From: Sandaracinaceae bacterium
GTDB taxonomy: Bacteria > Myxococcota_A > Polyangia > Polyangiales > Houyiibacteriaceae
Assembly (NCBI GenBank): GCA_020633055.1
Contig: JACKEJ010000011.1
Coordinates: forward strand, 372,001 to 436,000
Length of the DNA: 64,000 nt
Direction: 5' to 3'
Positions within the stretch are counted from its first letter, which is position 1. The number at the start of each line of letters is the position of its first letter. Under the pieces are notes generated by a model. It saw only the letters and a list, made by a program, of their open reading frames with translations. It ran no database searches and was not told the origin of the DNA. The position numbers were made by a program, and so were the translations under genes. This document shows positions 35,091 to 46,468 of this stretch, in pieces.

Positions 35091-35975
35091 ATGAGCACGA
35101 GGAAGACCTATCAGGTCCTTTCGGCGACGCGGGACGACGCGCAGGGGATGGCGCGGCCAGCGATCTTCGGAGCCACCGACGTCGGCTGCGTGCGCAACAA
35201 CAACGAGGACCAGTTCCTCATCGCGGAGCTCGAGCGCGCGCTCGTGCTGATGCAGAGCGGATTCCCGATCACGCCAGGCGAGCGCTTGTTGGACACGCCA
35301 GCGTGGCTGCTGATGGTGGCCGACGGAATGGGAGGGCACGACGCGGGGGAACTGGCGAGCAGCGTGGTCGTCGACGCGATGACCCACTACGCGTTCCGGC
35401 TCATGCCGTGGCTGGGCACGAGCTCGAGCAGCGACGCCGCGACGGTGGCGGCGGGACTCAAGGACGCCGCGGCAGCAGCGCAGCAGCACATGCGCGAGGT
35501 CGCGATCCGCAAGGGCGTCAGCCCTGAGTTGGGGACGACGCTCACGATGGCCTACGTGCGCTGGCCAGAGTGCCTCGTGGCCCACGTGGGTGACAGCCGC
35601 GGCTACCTCATGCGCGAACAGGAGCTGTTTCGGCTCACCAAGGACCACAACCTCGCGCAGTCGATGGTGCGACGGGGCGTGCTCGACGAAGAGGAGGGTC
35701 GCCGCTCACACTTCTCGAGCGTCCTGACCAACGCGTTCGGTGGCGGCTCAGACGAGCTGCACGTCGACCTGCATCACTTCCACCTCCAGGCCGGGGACCG
35801 GCTGCTGCTCTGTACGGACGGACTCTACGGCGAGCTGGGGGACTCGCAGATTCAGGCGACGCTCGCAGCGTGCGTGAACCCATCGCTGACGCACTTCTGC
35901 GTCGAGAGCTTGATTCACCGCGCGAAGCGCGCCGGCGGTCGGGACAACGTGACGGCCATCGTGGCGTCCTTCTGA
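35091..35975 (+). CDS. PP2C-type protein phosphatase
   Basis: 294 residues, one PP2C domain with all metal motifs: GCVRNNNEDQF, VADGMGGHDAGE, GTTLTMAYV, VGDSRGYL, LCTDGLYGEL and GGRDNVTAIV. It has an insert of about 25 residues between the first two motifs (ALVLMQSGFPITPGER region), common in Stp1-like bacterial enzymes. Cytoplasmic; dephosphorylates Ser/Thr residues. ATG 35091 and ATG 35061 are both in frame and neither has a strong ribosome-binding site; 35091 is chosen since the sequence from there is family-like. Divergent from iscS. Confidence 0.9.
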   Translation: MSTRKTYQVLSATRDDAQGMARPAIFGATDVGCVRNNNEDQFLIAELERALVLMQSGFPITPGERLLDTPAWLLMVADGMGGHDAGELASSVVVDAMTHYAFRLMPWLGTSSSSDAATVAAGLKDAAAAAQQHMREVAIRKGVSPELGTTLTMAYVRWPECLVAHVGDSRGYLMREQELFRLTKDHNLAQSMVRRGVLDEEEGRRSHFSSVLTNAFGGGSDELHVDLHHFHLQAGDRLLLCTDGLYGELGDSQIQATLAACVNPSLTHFCVESLIHRAKRAGGRDNVTAIVASF

Positions 35976-36057
35976 GCCCGCGGAACCCGCAGACCGCTTC
36001 GAGGGGTCGAATTCCGCTTGGCTTGGAACGCCGACTGTATGCTACACTTCCTGACGT

Positions 36058-37232
36058 ATGCTGCCGTTTACTGACACTTGTTCGGTTCGTGCCGTGATGT
36101 TGGCCGCCGCGCTCGGCGCTGGGCTGTCGGTGGCGCCTGCCTGCACCCCGTTCGATCCGGGGCTGCTCCCAGACGAGGACGACACCACGTCCATCGGATG
36201 CACGGACGGCAGCAAGCAGCCGCCCAGTCGAGTGTCCGAGAGCAGCGTGCCGGACGAAGGCACGGACGTCCCAGACTTCTGGGTGGCGCTGCGGGACGTT
36301 CTCCTCAACCAGGACAACGACCGCTGGCGGGACATCGGCTACAACATCGACGGTCGCTGCACCAGCGCGTCCAACGCGCCCACCACCACGGAGTGCGTGC
36401 CAGTGGAGGGTCGACCGCACGAGATCGACGGGACCGAGGGGGTGGACAACTCGTTCGGGCACAACCTCTTCCCGCTACTGAACTTGGCGTTCGAGGGACT
36501 CGACGCGACCGCCATCGCCGCCGAGCTGCGCGGCCTGGGGAACCCGCTCATCCGCGTGCGCGGCTGGAACGGCACGCGCAACGACAACCGCGTGCAGATC
36601 GTCCTCACGCAGAGCGTGTTCGCCACACCGAGCAACGCCGGCGCTCTACCGAGCGTCTTCATCGACGGCAGCACCGCCTACACGGACGAAGCGCACACCA
36701 TCGTGGCCCCAGATCCCATCTGGGACGGCACCGACTTTTTCTGGGGTCGTGACGACACCTTCCTGGACCCGGAGGCGGCCGACATCGACGCCGCCAACCC
36801 TCTGGTAGTGGATCCAGACGCTTACGTGACCGACGGCATCCTGTTTACCAGCATCCCGGACGGCACCGAGATCCTCCTGGTGGGTGACGGCCTCGGGACA
36901 CGCGTCCGCCTGTCAGGGATGGTGGCCACGGCCGACCTCGGCGCCCTCATGATCGATGGTGCCGAGAGCATCACGGTGACCATCGCGGGCCGGTGTACAC
37001 CGACTTGCTGCGGACGGCCGAGTCCGTCGGCGTGTGCCGCGACGACCCGCGTTACCGGACGCTGCAGACGGCGCTCACTGGCATGCAAGACGTCCTCTTG
37101 GACCCGTCATCGGACGCCGCAGGGACCCTCTGCGACGCCGTCTCGCTCGGCATCACCTTCGAGGCGTTCCCTGCGAACTTCGGGGGCATCGCGCTGGGGC
37201 AGGCTCTGCCCTCGCCCTGCGATACCCCCTGA
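36058..37232 (+). pseudogene. frameshifted gene for a secreted lipoprotein of unknown function
   Basis: The first frame runs from ATG 36058 and reads as an exported protein: hydrophobic leader with VAPAC (about residue 29) as a lipobox, then an acidic domain with several cysteines. At the G-run 36987-36989 the frame is lost; the next frame continues as GPVYTDLLRTAESVGVC and ends at 37232. Restoring one G (ATC GCG GGG CCG) joins both parts into a protein of about 391 residues ending in CDTP. No family recognised; similar Cys-rich lipoproteins are common in Myxococcota. A homopolymer sequencing error is more likely than a true pseudogene, as the remainder is undamaged. Confidence 0.7.
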
Positions 37233-37273
37233 CGCGGCTCGACGGGCGTCACACCCCGTCCACACGAGCGAGT

Positions 37274-37741
37274 TCAGCGAATCTGCTGGGCGAGGTAGTT
37301 CTCACGGCCAATCTGCTCGACGATGTGGAGCTGCGCCTCGAGCCAGTCGATACCGCCCTCCTCGTCCGACAGGATCCGGTCGAGCAGCGCGCGCGTGCCC
37401 TCGTCGCCCTTCTCGCGGCACTTGGCGATGCCGCGGTTGAGCCGCTCGCGTGCGTCGTATTCGATGGCGAGATCGAGCTTGTGTTGCTCGATGGGATCTT
37501 CGCCGACGCGCACCGGCGAGAGCCGCTGCATGTTGGGGATCCCCCCCAGCAAGAGAATGCGGCCGATGACCTCGTCCGCGTGCTTCATCTCGTCGATCGA
37601 CTCACCGCGCTTCTGCTTGGCGAGCGCCACGAACCCCCAGTCCTCGCACATCTTGTAGTGGATGAAGTACTGGTTGATGGCGGTCAGCTCCGAGGTGAGG
37701 ACCTCGTTGAGCAGCTCGATGACTTCGGCATCGCCCTTCAT
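37274..37741 (-). CDS. bfr: bacterioferritin
   Basis: 155 residues, usual Bfr length. Ferroxidase ligands are visible in order: LTSELTAINQYF, then GESIDEMKHADEVIGRIL, and later RILSDEEGGIDWLEAQL. The heme-ligand Met expected near residue 52 is covered by DEMKHAD. It oxidises and stores iron in a 24-subunit cage. The ATG at 37741 has a strong AGGAG ribosome-binding site. bfd lies 129 bp upstream on the same strand with a Fur-type box ahead of it, so the pair is probably iron-regulated together. Confidence 0.95.
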   Translation of the reverse strand: MKGDAEVIELLNEVLTSELTAINQYFIHYKMCEDWGFVALAKQKRGESIDEMKHADEVIGRILLLGGIPNMQRLSPVRVGEDPIEQHKLDLAIEYDARERLNRGIAKCREKGDEGTRALLDRILSDEEGGIDWLEAQLHIVEQIGRENYLAQQIR

Positions 37742-37870
37742 GGGACATCTCCTGGTTGGAAGGCGCAGGCACACGCCTGTGCTAGCTCGCACGCTAGTGC
37801 ATGCGCCGCTCACCGTCACGGTGATTGTGCGCCGGCGCCTGCAGGCGCGCTCGCCGTGACGCTCCCGCCG

Positions 37871-38080
37871 TCAACCGGTCGCGAGCGGTAGGGGGAAGAG
37901 GCCGTCTCCGCGGAGCTCCGCGTGGGTCTCGGCGACGATCTCGTCCACGAGTGGGCGGCACCCTCCGCAGCGCGAGCCTGCGCCGCACGCCAACGCGACA
38001 TCCAAGTGGTTGCGGGCGCCCTCCCGGGCGCACTTGCGGATGACCTTGTCGTTCACGCGCTCGCAATGACAAACCAGCAT
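37871..38080 (-). CDS. bfd: bacterioferritin-associated [2Fe-2S] ferredoxin
   Basis: 69 residues. Cluster ligands: CHC (residues 4-6) at the N-terminus and GSRCGGC near residue 40, the C-x-C ... C-x-x-C spacing of the Bfd (BFD-like [2Fe-2S]) fold. It reduces the ferric core of bacterioferritin so iron can be released. The start ATG 38080 (MLVCHCERVND) is fixed by the first ligand; the longer frame upstream is non-coding. The short C-terminal extension (ELRGDGLFPLPLATG) goes beyond the 64-residue E. coli protein. Confidence 0.93.
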   Translation of the reverse strand: MLVCHCERVNDKVIRKCAREGARNHLDVALACGAGSRCGGCRPLVDEIVAETHAELRGDGLFPLPLATG

Positions 38081-38108
38081 GGTGGCATCAATGTGGATCC
38101 ACACGTAT

Positions 38109-38129
38109 TGAAAGTCAATATCATTTTCA
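38109..38129 (-). promoter_or_regulatory. Fur-type box upstream of bfd
   Basis: A 21-bp, AT-rich inverted repeat. Read on the minus strand it begins TGAAAATGATA and ends ACTTTCA: outer arms TGAAA/TTTCA with an AATGAT core as in Fur boxes. It is 29 bp upstream of the bfd start, in a region otherwise very GC-rich, and overlaps a possible -35 box TTGACT (38113-38118, minus strand). This predicts iron-dependent control of bfd and bfr. Confidence 0.6.
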
Positions 38130-38317
38130 CGTGACACGCGGGGGCGGACGCCCGAGCGCTCCCAGCACGGGCCCCTCGGGTTGCCCACGCGGCGCGTCGG
38201 TGGTCCGCCCGGGACCTCGAGCGTGTCGGCCACGCCGCCCACCCGATGGCCAGCCTGCCCACTTGGCAGCTCCCCGGTGGGATGGGCGCAGGTGGCTGCG
38301 TGGACCACGACCAGAGC

Positions 38318-38349
38318 AAAAAAAAAGCCAGCGCGTGCGCGCTGGCTTT
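38318..38349 (-). terminator. rho-independent terminator of tRNA-Leu
   Basis: On the minus strand a perfect 12-bp stem (AAAGCCAGCGCG with CGCGCTGGCTTT, 38324-38335 with 38338-38349) is followed by a run of nine T. It starts 6 bases after the tRNA's last base, so it ends the tRNA transcript. Confidence 0.93.
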
Positions 38350-38355
38350 CGAGGG

Positions 38356-38439
38356 TGCGGACGGAGAGACTCGAACTCTCACGGATTTTACTCCACTAGA
38401 TCCTTAGTCTAGCGCGTCTGCCAATTCCGCCACATCCGC
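38356..38439 (-). tRNA. tRNA-Leu with anticodon AAG
   Basis: 84-nt class II tRNA. Acceptor GCGGATG pairs with CGTCCGC (one G-U), discriminator A73. The D arm contains GGCGGAATTGGCAGACGC as in bacterial tRNA-Leu; the anticodon stem CTAGA/TCTAG encloses the loop CTAAGGA, so the anticodon reads AAG (CUU/CUC codons); the long variable arm (GGAGTAAAATCC region) and TTCGAGT T-loop are intact. CCA is not encoded (CCC follows). Bacteria normally use GAG here, so A34 is unusual and would call for deamination to inosine. It has its own promoter and terminator. Confidence 0.93.
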
Positions 38440-38452
38440 TGAGCAGGGCGCG

Positions 38453-38480
38453 AATCTAGTGTGTTCGAGAGAGTTGTCAA
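38453..38480 (-). promoter_or_regulatory. sigma-70-type promoter of tRNA-Leu
   Basis: On the minus strand a perfect -35 TTGACA (38480-38475) and a -10 TAGATT (38458-38453) are separated by 16 bp. The -10 lies 13 bases upstream of the tRNA 5' end, a normal distance for a short leader. Strong stable-RNA promoter. Confidence 0.8.
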
Positions 38481-38508
38481 GGACGTGTTTGTGCGGTCTG
38501 CTGCGCGC

Positions 38509-38748
38509 ATGCCCGTATGGGGATCCTGGTCGCTGTTCTTCACCGTGTCCGTCGCGTGTCTGCTCCTCGCGCGCAGGCTCGACCGCTCGCCCGAGACGCC
38601 TTCCCGCGAGGCCGAAGGCGCGCATCGCCCCTCGCTCCCCGACGCGGTGATGGGCACCCCTCCCCCTCCTCGCAGCACCGCGGAGGCGAACGCGTCCGCG
38701 CTCTCCGCGGACGCCGCACGCGATCGTCCATCGCGGCAGGCTCGCTGA
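38509..38748 (+). CDS. possible small membrane protein
   Basis: A 79-residue frame from ATG 38509 with one hydrophobic segment (WGSWSLFFTVSVACLLLA) and a charged, Pro-rich tail. It would be divergent from the tRNA promoter. There is no clear ribosome-binding site and no homologue recognised; codon pattern is not distinctive in such GC-rich DNA, so it may be chance. Confidence 0.3.
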   Translation: MPVWGSWSLFFTVSVACLLLARRLDRSPETPSREAEGAHRPSLPDAVMGTPPPPRSTAEANASALSADAARDRPSRQAR

Positions 38749-38784
38749 CGACCCAACCGCAGCCCATGGACGACACGACGCAGG

Positions 38785-39567
38785 TCAGCGCCCGCGAAAG
38801 ACGGGCCGGCGCTTGGCGAGGAACGCCGCGACGCCCTCCGCATAGTCTTCGCTGTCGAAGCACGCCTGGATGAGCGACGCCGTGTCGTCGTCCGCGCGAG
38901 CCGGCGCGGGCTTGCGCAGCTCCCCGAGGCAGTGCTTCGCCGCACGCAGCGTGAGCGGCGCGTTGTCGGCCACCTGCAGCGCGAGCTTGCGCACGAAGGA
39001 CTCGAGCTGCGCCTTGGGCAGCACCTCGTGCACGAGCCCCATGCGCAGCGCCGCGCTCGCGTCGTAGCGGCGCGCGGTGAACAGGATCTCGCGCGCGGAG
39101 GCCTGGCCCACGACGCCCACGAGCGTCTCGACGTTGGTCGCGCTGTACCCGAGCCCGAGGCGCGCGGGGGGAATCGCGAACACCGCGTCGTCCGCCGCGT
39201 AGCGCATGTCCGCGTGCAGCGCGATGCCGCTCCCGCCGCCGATGCAGAAGCCGTGGATCATCGCGACGAGTGGCTTCCGCACATGCGCGAGGGCCTCGAA
39301 GGCGCGCTCCGTGAGCTTGTCGTAGTCGCGGGCGCCTGGCCCGATGCGGCTCTGCTCGAACTCGCTGATGTCCGCCCCTGCGACGAACGCCACGTCGCCC
39401 GCCCCGCGCATGACGACGACGCGCACGGACTCGTCCGCGTCCAGCTCGGCCAGGCGCTCGGGGATGGCCTCCCACATGGCGCGGTGGATGGCGTTGCGGC
39501 GCTCGGCGTGGTCGAACACCAGCCAGCCGATGGGCCCCTCGCGCTCGGCGCGCACCTGCCCGCTCAT
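38785..39567 (-). CDS. enoyl-CoA hydratase/isomerase family protein
   Basis: 260 residues, crotonase fold. The oxyanion-hole segments are VAGADISEFE (about 62-71) and MIHGFCIGGGSGIALHADMRYA (about 105-125); the second-block Glu of ECH is replaced around IPPARLGLGYS, where the usual LPEvxlG catalytic Glu appears absent, so isomerase, hydrolase or decarboxylase chemistry is possible instead of hydration. Its ATG overlaps the stop of the SCP2-like gene upstream (ATGA). It belongs to a run with two SCP2-type lipid carriers and probably acts on a bulky acyl-CoA. Confidence 0.87.
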   Translation of the reverse strand: MSGQVRAEREGPIGWLVFDHAERRNAIHRAMWEAIPERLAELDADESVRVVVMRGAGDVAFVAGADISEFEQSRIGPGARDYDKLTERAFEALAHVRKPLVAMIHGFCIGGGSGIALHADMRYAADDAVFAIPPARLGLGYSATNVETLVGVVGQASAREILFTARRYDASAALRMGLVHEVLPKAQLESFVRKLALQVADNAPLTLRAAKHCLGELRKPAPARADDDTASLIQACFDSEDYAEGVAAFLAKRRPVFRGR

Positions 39568-39992
39568 GGGTTCACCGACATCACCCGCGTGAGGCGGAGC
39601 ATGAGGGGCACGTTCGCGAGCGCGCCGTAGTATTTGATGTCGCCAGCCTTCTCGGCCGCGGAGAGCTCGCGGGCCACCTCGCCGCGCGGGTTGGGCAGGC
39701 CGAAGCGCCCGAGCTCCAGCATGGACATCTTCATGATGTGCTCGCTGCCGGCCCGCACCGTGACGTCGGGGATGCCGACGATGCCTGCGTGCACGCGCAC
39801 CGCATACGGCACGAACTCGAGCGTCACGGACATGTTGAGGTCCGTGATGACCATGGCCACCCGTCCGCGCATGCGCAGGGCCGTGGCGCGCTTGTCCTCG
39901 TGGTCGTCCAGGTTCTGCCGAAGCAAGGTGGCCAGCATCGGCGCGAAGCCGTGCTCTTCCGCGCCTGGCGCGAGCTCGACGGCGGGCTCCAT
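39564..39992 (-). CDS. SCP2-like sterol/lipid carrier-type protein
   Basis: 142 residues. The profile suits the SCP-2 fold: a beta sheet with MVITDLNMSVTLEFVPYAVRVHAG and an amphipathic C-terminal helix region (HIMKMSMLELGRFGL then NVPLMLRLTRVMSV). SCP2 domains bind sterols, acyl-CoA or other lipids. It starts at ATG 39992, where its start and the upstream stop share a base (TGATG), and its stop overlaps the enoyl-CoA hydratase start. Cytoplasmic. Assignment is from pattern and context and less certain than for the next gene. Confidence 0.6.
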   Translation of the reverse strand: MEPAVELAPGAEEHGFAPMLATLLRQNLDDHEDKRATALRMRGRVAMVITDLNMSVTLEFVPYAVRVHAGIVGIPDVTVRAGSEHIMKMSMLELGRFGLPNPRGEVARELSAAEKAGDIKYYGALANVPLMLRLTRVMSVNP

Positions 39993-40417
39993 CAGGCCAG
40001 GAACTCCGTGTCGACGCGCGTGGCGCTGACCACCAGCTGCCGCGACGACTCGACGAAGCGCAGCATGGTCGGCAGGTGCCCCTTGGTGAGCTTCAGCTTG
40101 CCCTCCATCATGGACTTGATGGGGTCGAGCTTGCCCTCGAGGCACGCACGCCAGCGCGCGTAGTCGGCGACGACGATGAAGGGGGCCTCCTGGACCGCGT
40201 CCATGCCCGTCACGTACTTCGTGCCGCGGCAGACGCCCTCGTGGACATCCATGATCATGCCGACGTCTTCGTCGATGCCCAGGCTCGGGTCCGCCTTGAT
40301 GACGAACGCCACCGCGCCGAAGGTCCACGGCTTGCCGTGCGTGCGGTACCCATCGTTCGCGTTCACCGCGTCTTGATAGGCCTTGGTCCATGCTTCGGAA
40401 GGGAACTTGAACGACAT
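39992..40417 (-). CDS. SCP2 sterol-transfer-like protein
   Basis: 141 residues from ATG 40417 (MSFKFPSEAWTKAYQDAVN). The second half holds the SCP2 carrier pattern: PFIVVADYARWRACLEGKLDP, then SMMEGKLKLTKGHLPTMLRF, where the GKLKLxKG turn and following helix are typical of SCP2-like bacterial proteins. These bind lipid ligands, possibly sterols or acyl-CoA. It heads the run SCP2 - SCP2-like - enoyl-CoA hydratase on the minus strand and is divergent from the roadblock gene, 144 bp away. Confidence 0.8.
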   Translation of the reverse strand: MSFKFPSEAWTKAYQDAVNANDGYRTHGKPWTFGAVAFVIKADPSLGIDEDVGMIMDVHEGVCRGTKYVTGMDAVQEAPFIVVADYARWRACLEGKLDPIKSMMEGKLKLTKGHLPTMLRFVESSRQLVVSATRVDTEFLA

Positions 40418-40561
40418 CGGGGCTCCTCGGGTTGGCCGAGGCCTTACCCCGAGCGCGCGCCCTGCGCAAAGGCACCGGGGGCGGGCCGCCCGCGCCCAGG
40501 TGCCCACAGTTACTTGACTTTCGGGGGCTCGGCGTGCGCTGATGAGCGCTCCGGAGGTCCG

Positions 40562-40921
40562 ATGTTCAGAGAGGTCCTACAAGAAGTGGTCGAGAAGACC
40601 GACGGCGCCGTCGCCGCGATCCTCATGGGATACGACGGCATCCCGGTGGAGCAGTACGTCGACGACGACGCCGTGCTGGACGTCGAGACGGTCGGCATGG
40701 AGTACAGCGTCATCTTGAAGCAGATCAAGAACGCCGCGGAGATGTTGGACATCGGCAGCGCCAACGAGGTCGCCATCCGCGCCGAGCGCATGACCACCAT
40801 CATCCGGCTGGTCACGGACGAGTACTTCCTCGCGGTCGCGCTGCGGCCCGCCGGCAACTTCGGCAAGGCGCGCTACCTCATGCGCGTGCGCTCGAGCGCG
40901 CTGGCCTCGAACCTGGCCTAG
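40562..40921 (+). CDS. roadblock/LC7 domain protein
   Basis: 119 residues, the size of MglB-like single-domain roadblock proteins. Pattern: VVEKTDGAVAAILMGYDGIPVEQY at the start, then AAEMLDIGSANEVAIRAE, and a closing strand TIIRLVTDEYFLAVALRP. Such proteins regulate small Ras-like GTPases (MglA) controlling polarity or motility in Myxococcota. No mglA lies next to it. ATG 40562 is preceded by CCGGAGGTCC, a good ribosome-binding site. It precedes aroQ by 17 bp and may share its transcript. Confidence 0.87.
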   Translation: MFREVLQEVVEKTDGAVAAILMGYDGIPVEQYVDDDAVLDVETVGMEYSVILKQIKNAAEMLDIGSANEVAIRAERMTTIIRLVTDEYFLAVALRPAGNFGKARYLMRVRSSALASNLA

Positions 40922-40938
40922 CCGCGGGGCCCGACGCC

Positions 40939-41418
40939 ATGTCCGAGTCCGACCAAGAGCGAGCGGCCCGAGACACCGCCGGGGCGCGCGCCGTCCTCGT
41001 GCTGCACGGGCCGAACCTGAACATGCTCGGCGTGCGTGAACCCGGGGTCTACGGGCACGCCACGCTGGCCTCCATCGACGCGTCGCTGCAGGCACTGGCC
41101 GTCGAGCTGGGCCTCTCGGTCGAGTGCAGGCAGAGCAACCACGAGGGTCAGCTGGTGGACTGGATCCAGCAGTCCCGCGAGGGCTTCGCTGCGGTGCTCA
41201 TCAATCCTGCCGCGTACACGCACACCTCGGTCGCCATCCGCGACGCCATCGCAGCCTGCGGGCTGCCGGTGGTCGAGGTGCACCTGAGCAACATCCACGC
41301 GCGCGAGGCGTTCCGGCACCACTCGTACAGCGCCGCCGTCTGCGTGGGGCAGATCGCAGGGTTCGGCCCAGACAGCTATCTGCTCGGGCTGCGCGCGCTC
41401 GCCGCCAAGCTCGGCTGA
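40939..41418 (+). CDS. aroQ: type II 3-dehydroquinate dehydratase
   Basis: 159 residues. The signature LVLHGPNLNMLGVREPGVYG, the catalytic Tyr in that GVYG loop, the RQSNHEGQLVDWIQ lid, INPAAYTHTS (His base region) and EVHLSNIHAREAFRHHS are all present. It converts 3-dehydroquinate to 3-dehydroshikimate in the shikimate pathway. ATG 40939 adds about 17 residues before the fold; no better start is seen. aroQ next to accB-accC is a common bacterial arrangement. Confidence 0.96.
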   Translation: MSESDQERAARDTAGARAVLVLHGPNLNMLGVREPGVYGHATLASIDASLQALAVELGLSVECRQSNHEGQLVDWIQQSREGFAAVLINPAAYTHTSVAIRDAIAACGLPVVEVHLSNIHAREAFRHHSYSAAVCVGQIAGFGPDSYLLGLRALAAKLG

Positions 41419-41504
41419 GACCCACCGGGACGTTACCGGGACAAGACGCGCGCGTCGTTCGTTGAAAGCTGACGCGGCCTTGCTTTTGGTGCTAGCAAGC
41501 GGCC

Positions 41505-41978
41505 ATGGACATCGATCTTGAACAGCTCCGCGAGCTGATGCGCGCGATGACTGAGTTCCAGATGAGCGACATCGAGCTCGAGAAGGCCGGTGAGCGCATC
41601 TCGCTGAAGCGTGGCGGCGGCGTGGTCAGCGTCAGCACGCTGGCGCCGAGCCCCGTGGCGCTGCCGAGCTCGCCCGCGCCCGCCAGCGCCGCGACAGCCG
41701 CGCCGGCCGCTGCGGCCCCGGCCGAAGACGACGCCAACACGCAGTGGATCACGTCGCCCTTCGTCGGGACGTACTACGCCGCGCCCTCCCCCGGCGCCGC
41801 CGCGTTCGTGAAGACGGGCCAGAGCATCTCGCCCGGCACCGTGCTGTGCATCGTCGAAGCGATGAAGCTCATGAACGAGATCGAGTCCGAGGTGAGCGGC
41901 GTCATCGTCGAGATCGCCGCCGTCAACGGCAAGCCCGTCGAGTACGGCGACAAGCTCTTCAAGATCAAGGTCGCGTAG
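41505..41978 (+). CDS. accB: biotin carboxyl carrier protein of acetyl-CoA carboxylase
   Basis: 157 residues. The N-terminal helix LEQLRELMRAMTEF, an Ala/Pro-rich swinging linker (about 45-80), and a biotinyl domain with VEAMKLMNEIES, whose Lys (residue about 122) carries biotin. It shuttles the carboxyl group from AccC to the carboxyltransferase in fatty acid synthesis. Its TAG shares its last base with the GTG of accC (TAGTG). ATG 41505 is the family start. It is the last fully intact gene before the damaged stretch. Confidence 0.96.
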   Translation: MDIDLEQLRELMRAMTEFQMSDIELEKAGERISLKRGGGVVSVSTLAPSPVALPSSPAPASAATAAPAAAAPAEDDANTQWITSPFVGTYYAAPSPGAAAFVKTGQSISPGTVLCIVEAMKLMNEIESEVSGVIVEIAAVNGKPVEYGDKLFKIKVA

Positions 41979-43294
41979 TGTTTCGCAAGGTCCTGATCGC
42001 CAACCGCGGAGAGATCGCGGTGCGCGTCATCCGCGCCTGTCGCGAGCTCGGCATCGCCACCGTCGCCGTCCACAGCGACGTCGACACCGACGCCCTGCAC
42101 GTCCGCCTGGCCGACGAGGCCGTGTGCATCGGGCCGGCGGTGGCGAAGCAGAGCTACCTGCACATCCCTGCGCTGATCGCGGCGGCCGAGATCAGCGGCG
42201 CGGACGCCGTGCACCGGGTTACGGGTTCCTGTCGGAGAACGCCAGCTTTGCGGCGCTTTGTGCGGTGATGATGTTGGGCTGACTTCATCGGATGGCCAAA
42301 CAACGCCAGGCCAGTGGGGCGGTCAGCGCGCCGCTTGGCCAAGCGCTTAGGCTACCCCTCGCCGGAAGCGAAGTCATCCGACACGGAGGACGCCGTCCTG
42401 AAAGCCAAGAGTGGGCTTCCCCCACCGTGATACTCAAGGCTTCAGGAGGCGGCGCAGGCGCGCGGCGCGGATCATCCGCACCGCCGAGTTGGCGGCGTCC
42501 TTCGCGCGCAGGCGCTTAGGGAGGCCATCGCGGGCTTCAGAACGGTGACCTGGCCATTAAGGCGCTTCGTGGAAGAACACGCCACATCGAGTTCAGGTCA
42601 TCGCCGACGGCCAGGGCGACGTGCGCGTGTTGGGCGGCGCGAGGTGCTCCATCAGAGAGAGCGCCATCAGAAGCTGGTGGAGAGCGCCGGCGTGGCCGTC
42701 CGACGGCTGCGCCTCGACATGGCGGCACCGACCGGCGCTTGCTGGCCGAGCACAGCACTACTGTGTCGGCGAGGCACGCTCAGGTTCACCTGGACGAGCG
42801 CGGCGAGCTCGCGTTCATGGAGATGAACACGCGCATCAGGTGGAGCACCGTGACCGAGAAGCTGGTGGCGTGGACCTCATCGCCAGCGGCAGATCCGCGT
42901 GGCCGCAGGCATCCCCGTAGGTTCCCAACCGCGAGCTCAAGCCACGCGGCTGGGCCATCGAGTGCCGCGTCCCAGCGCAGAGGACCCCGTCACCTTCGCG
43001 CCCAATGGCCCGGGCTCATCTGGTACCACCCGCCTGGCGGCGCGGGCGTGCGCGTCGACGAGCGCGTGTGCAGGGGGCTGGCGCGTGCCAGCTGCGTACG
43101 ACTTTCGCTGTTGGCGGGAATCATCACCTACGGACGCACCGGGAAGAGGCGCGCGTGCGCATGGTGCGCGCGCTGGAGCGAAGACACCGCTGGTGGGGGC
43201 ATCGCACCCAACATCCCGCTGCACCTGCGCACGTCTCGAGAACGAGGACTTCCGGACCAGGGCGCTCTCCGCGCGCTTCTCCGAGCGTCTGTAG
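41978..43294 (+). pseudogene. accC: biotin carboxylase gene broken by small indels
   Basis: Clean for 79 codons from GTG 41978 (FRKVLIANRGEIAVRV... LIAAAEISGADAV). At about 42213 one base is missing: adding a C gives HPGYGFLSENASFAALC. At about 42270 a T is missing (GLTFIG). Later fragments in shifting frames are VILKASGGGAG (42427-42460, ATP loop), RHIEF, LDERGELAFMEMNTRI (42794-42840) and the C-terminus LENEDFRTRALSARFSERL ending at 43294. Total length is close to a normal accC (about 1,340 bp). As accC is essential and accB is intact, sequence error is more likely than decay. Confidence 0.85.
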
Positions 43295-43388
43295 GCCGTC
43301 AAACCGGGGCCGTTCGACCCTGGTCGACACCTGTCAGGTCCCTCGTGCGCGCCGTTGTTGACCGGCCCACGGCAGAAACGTACAATCA

Positions 43389-46468
<3,080 letters not shown>

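Noticed and set aside
38461..38508. Longer GTG start (38461) for the 38509 small frame
   Set aside because: The GTG lies between the -35 and -10 boxes of the tRNA-Leu promoter, so it is unlikely to be a coding start.
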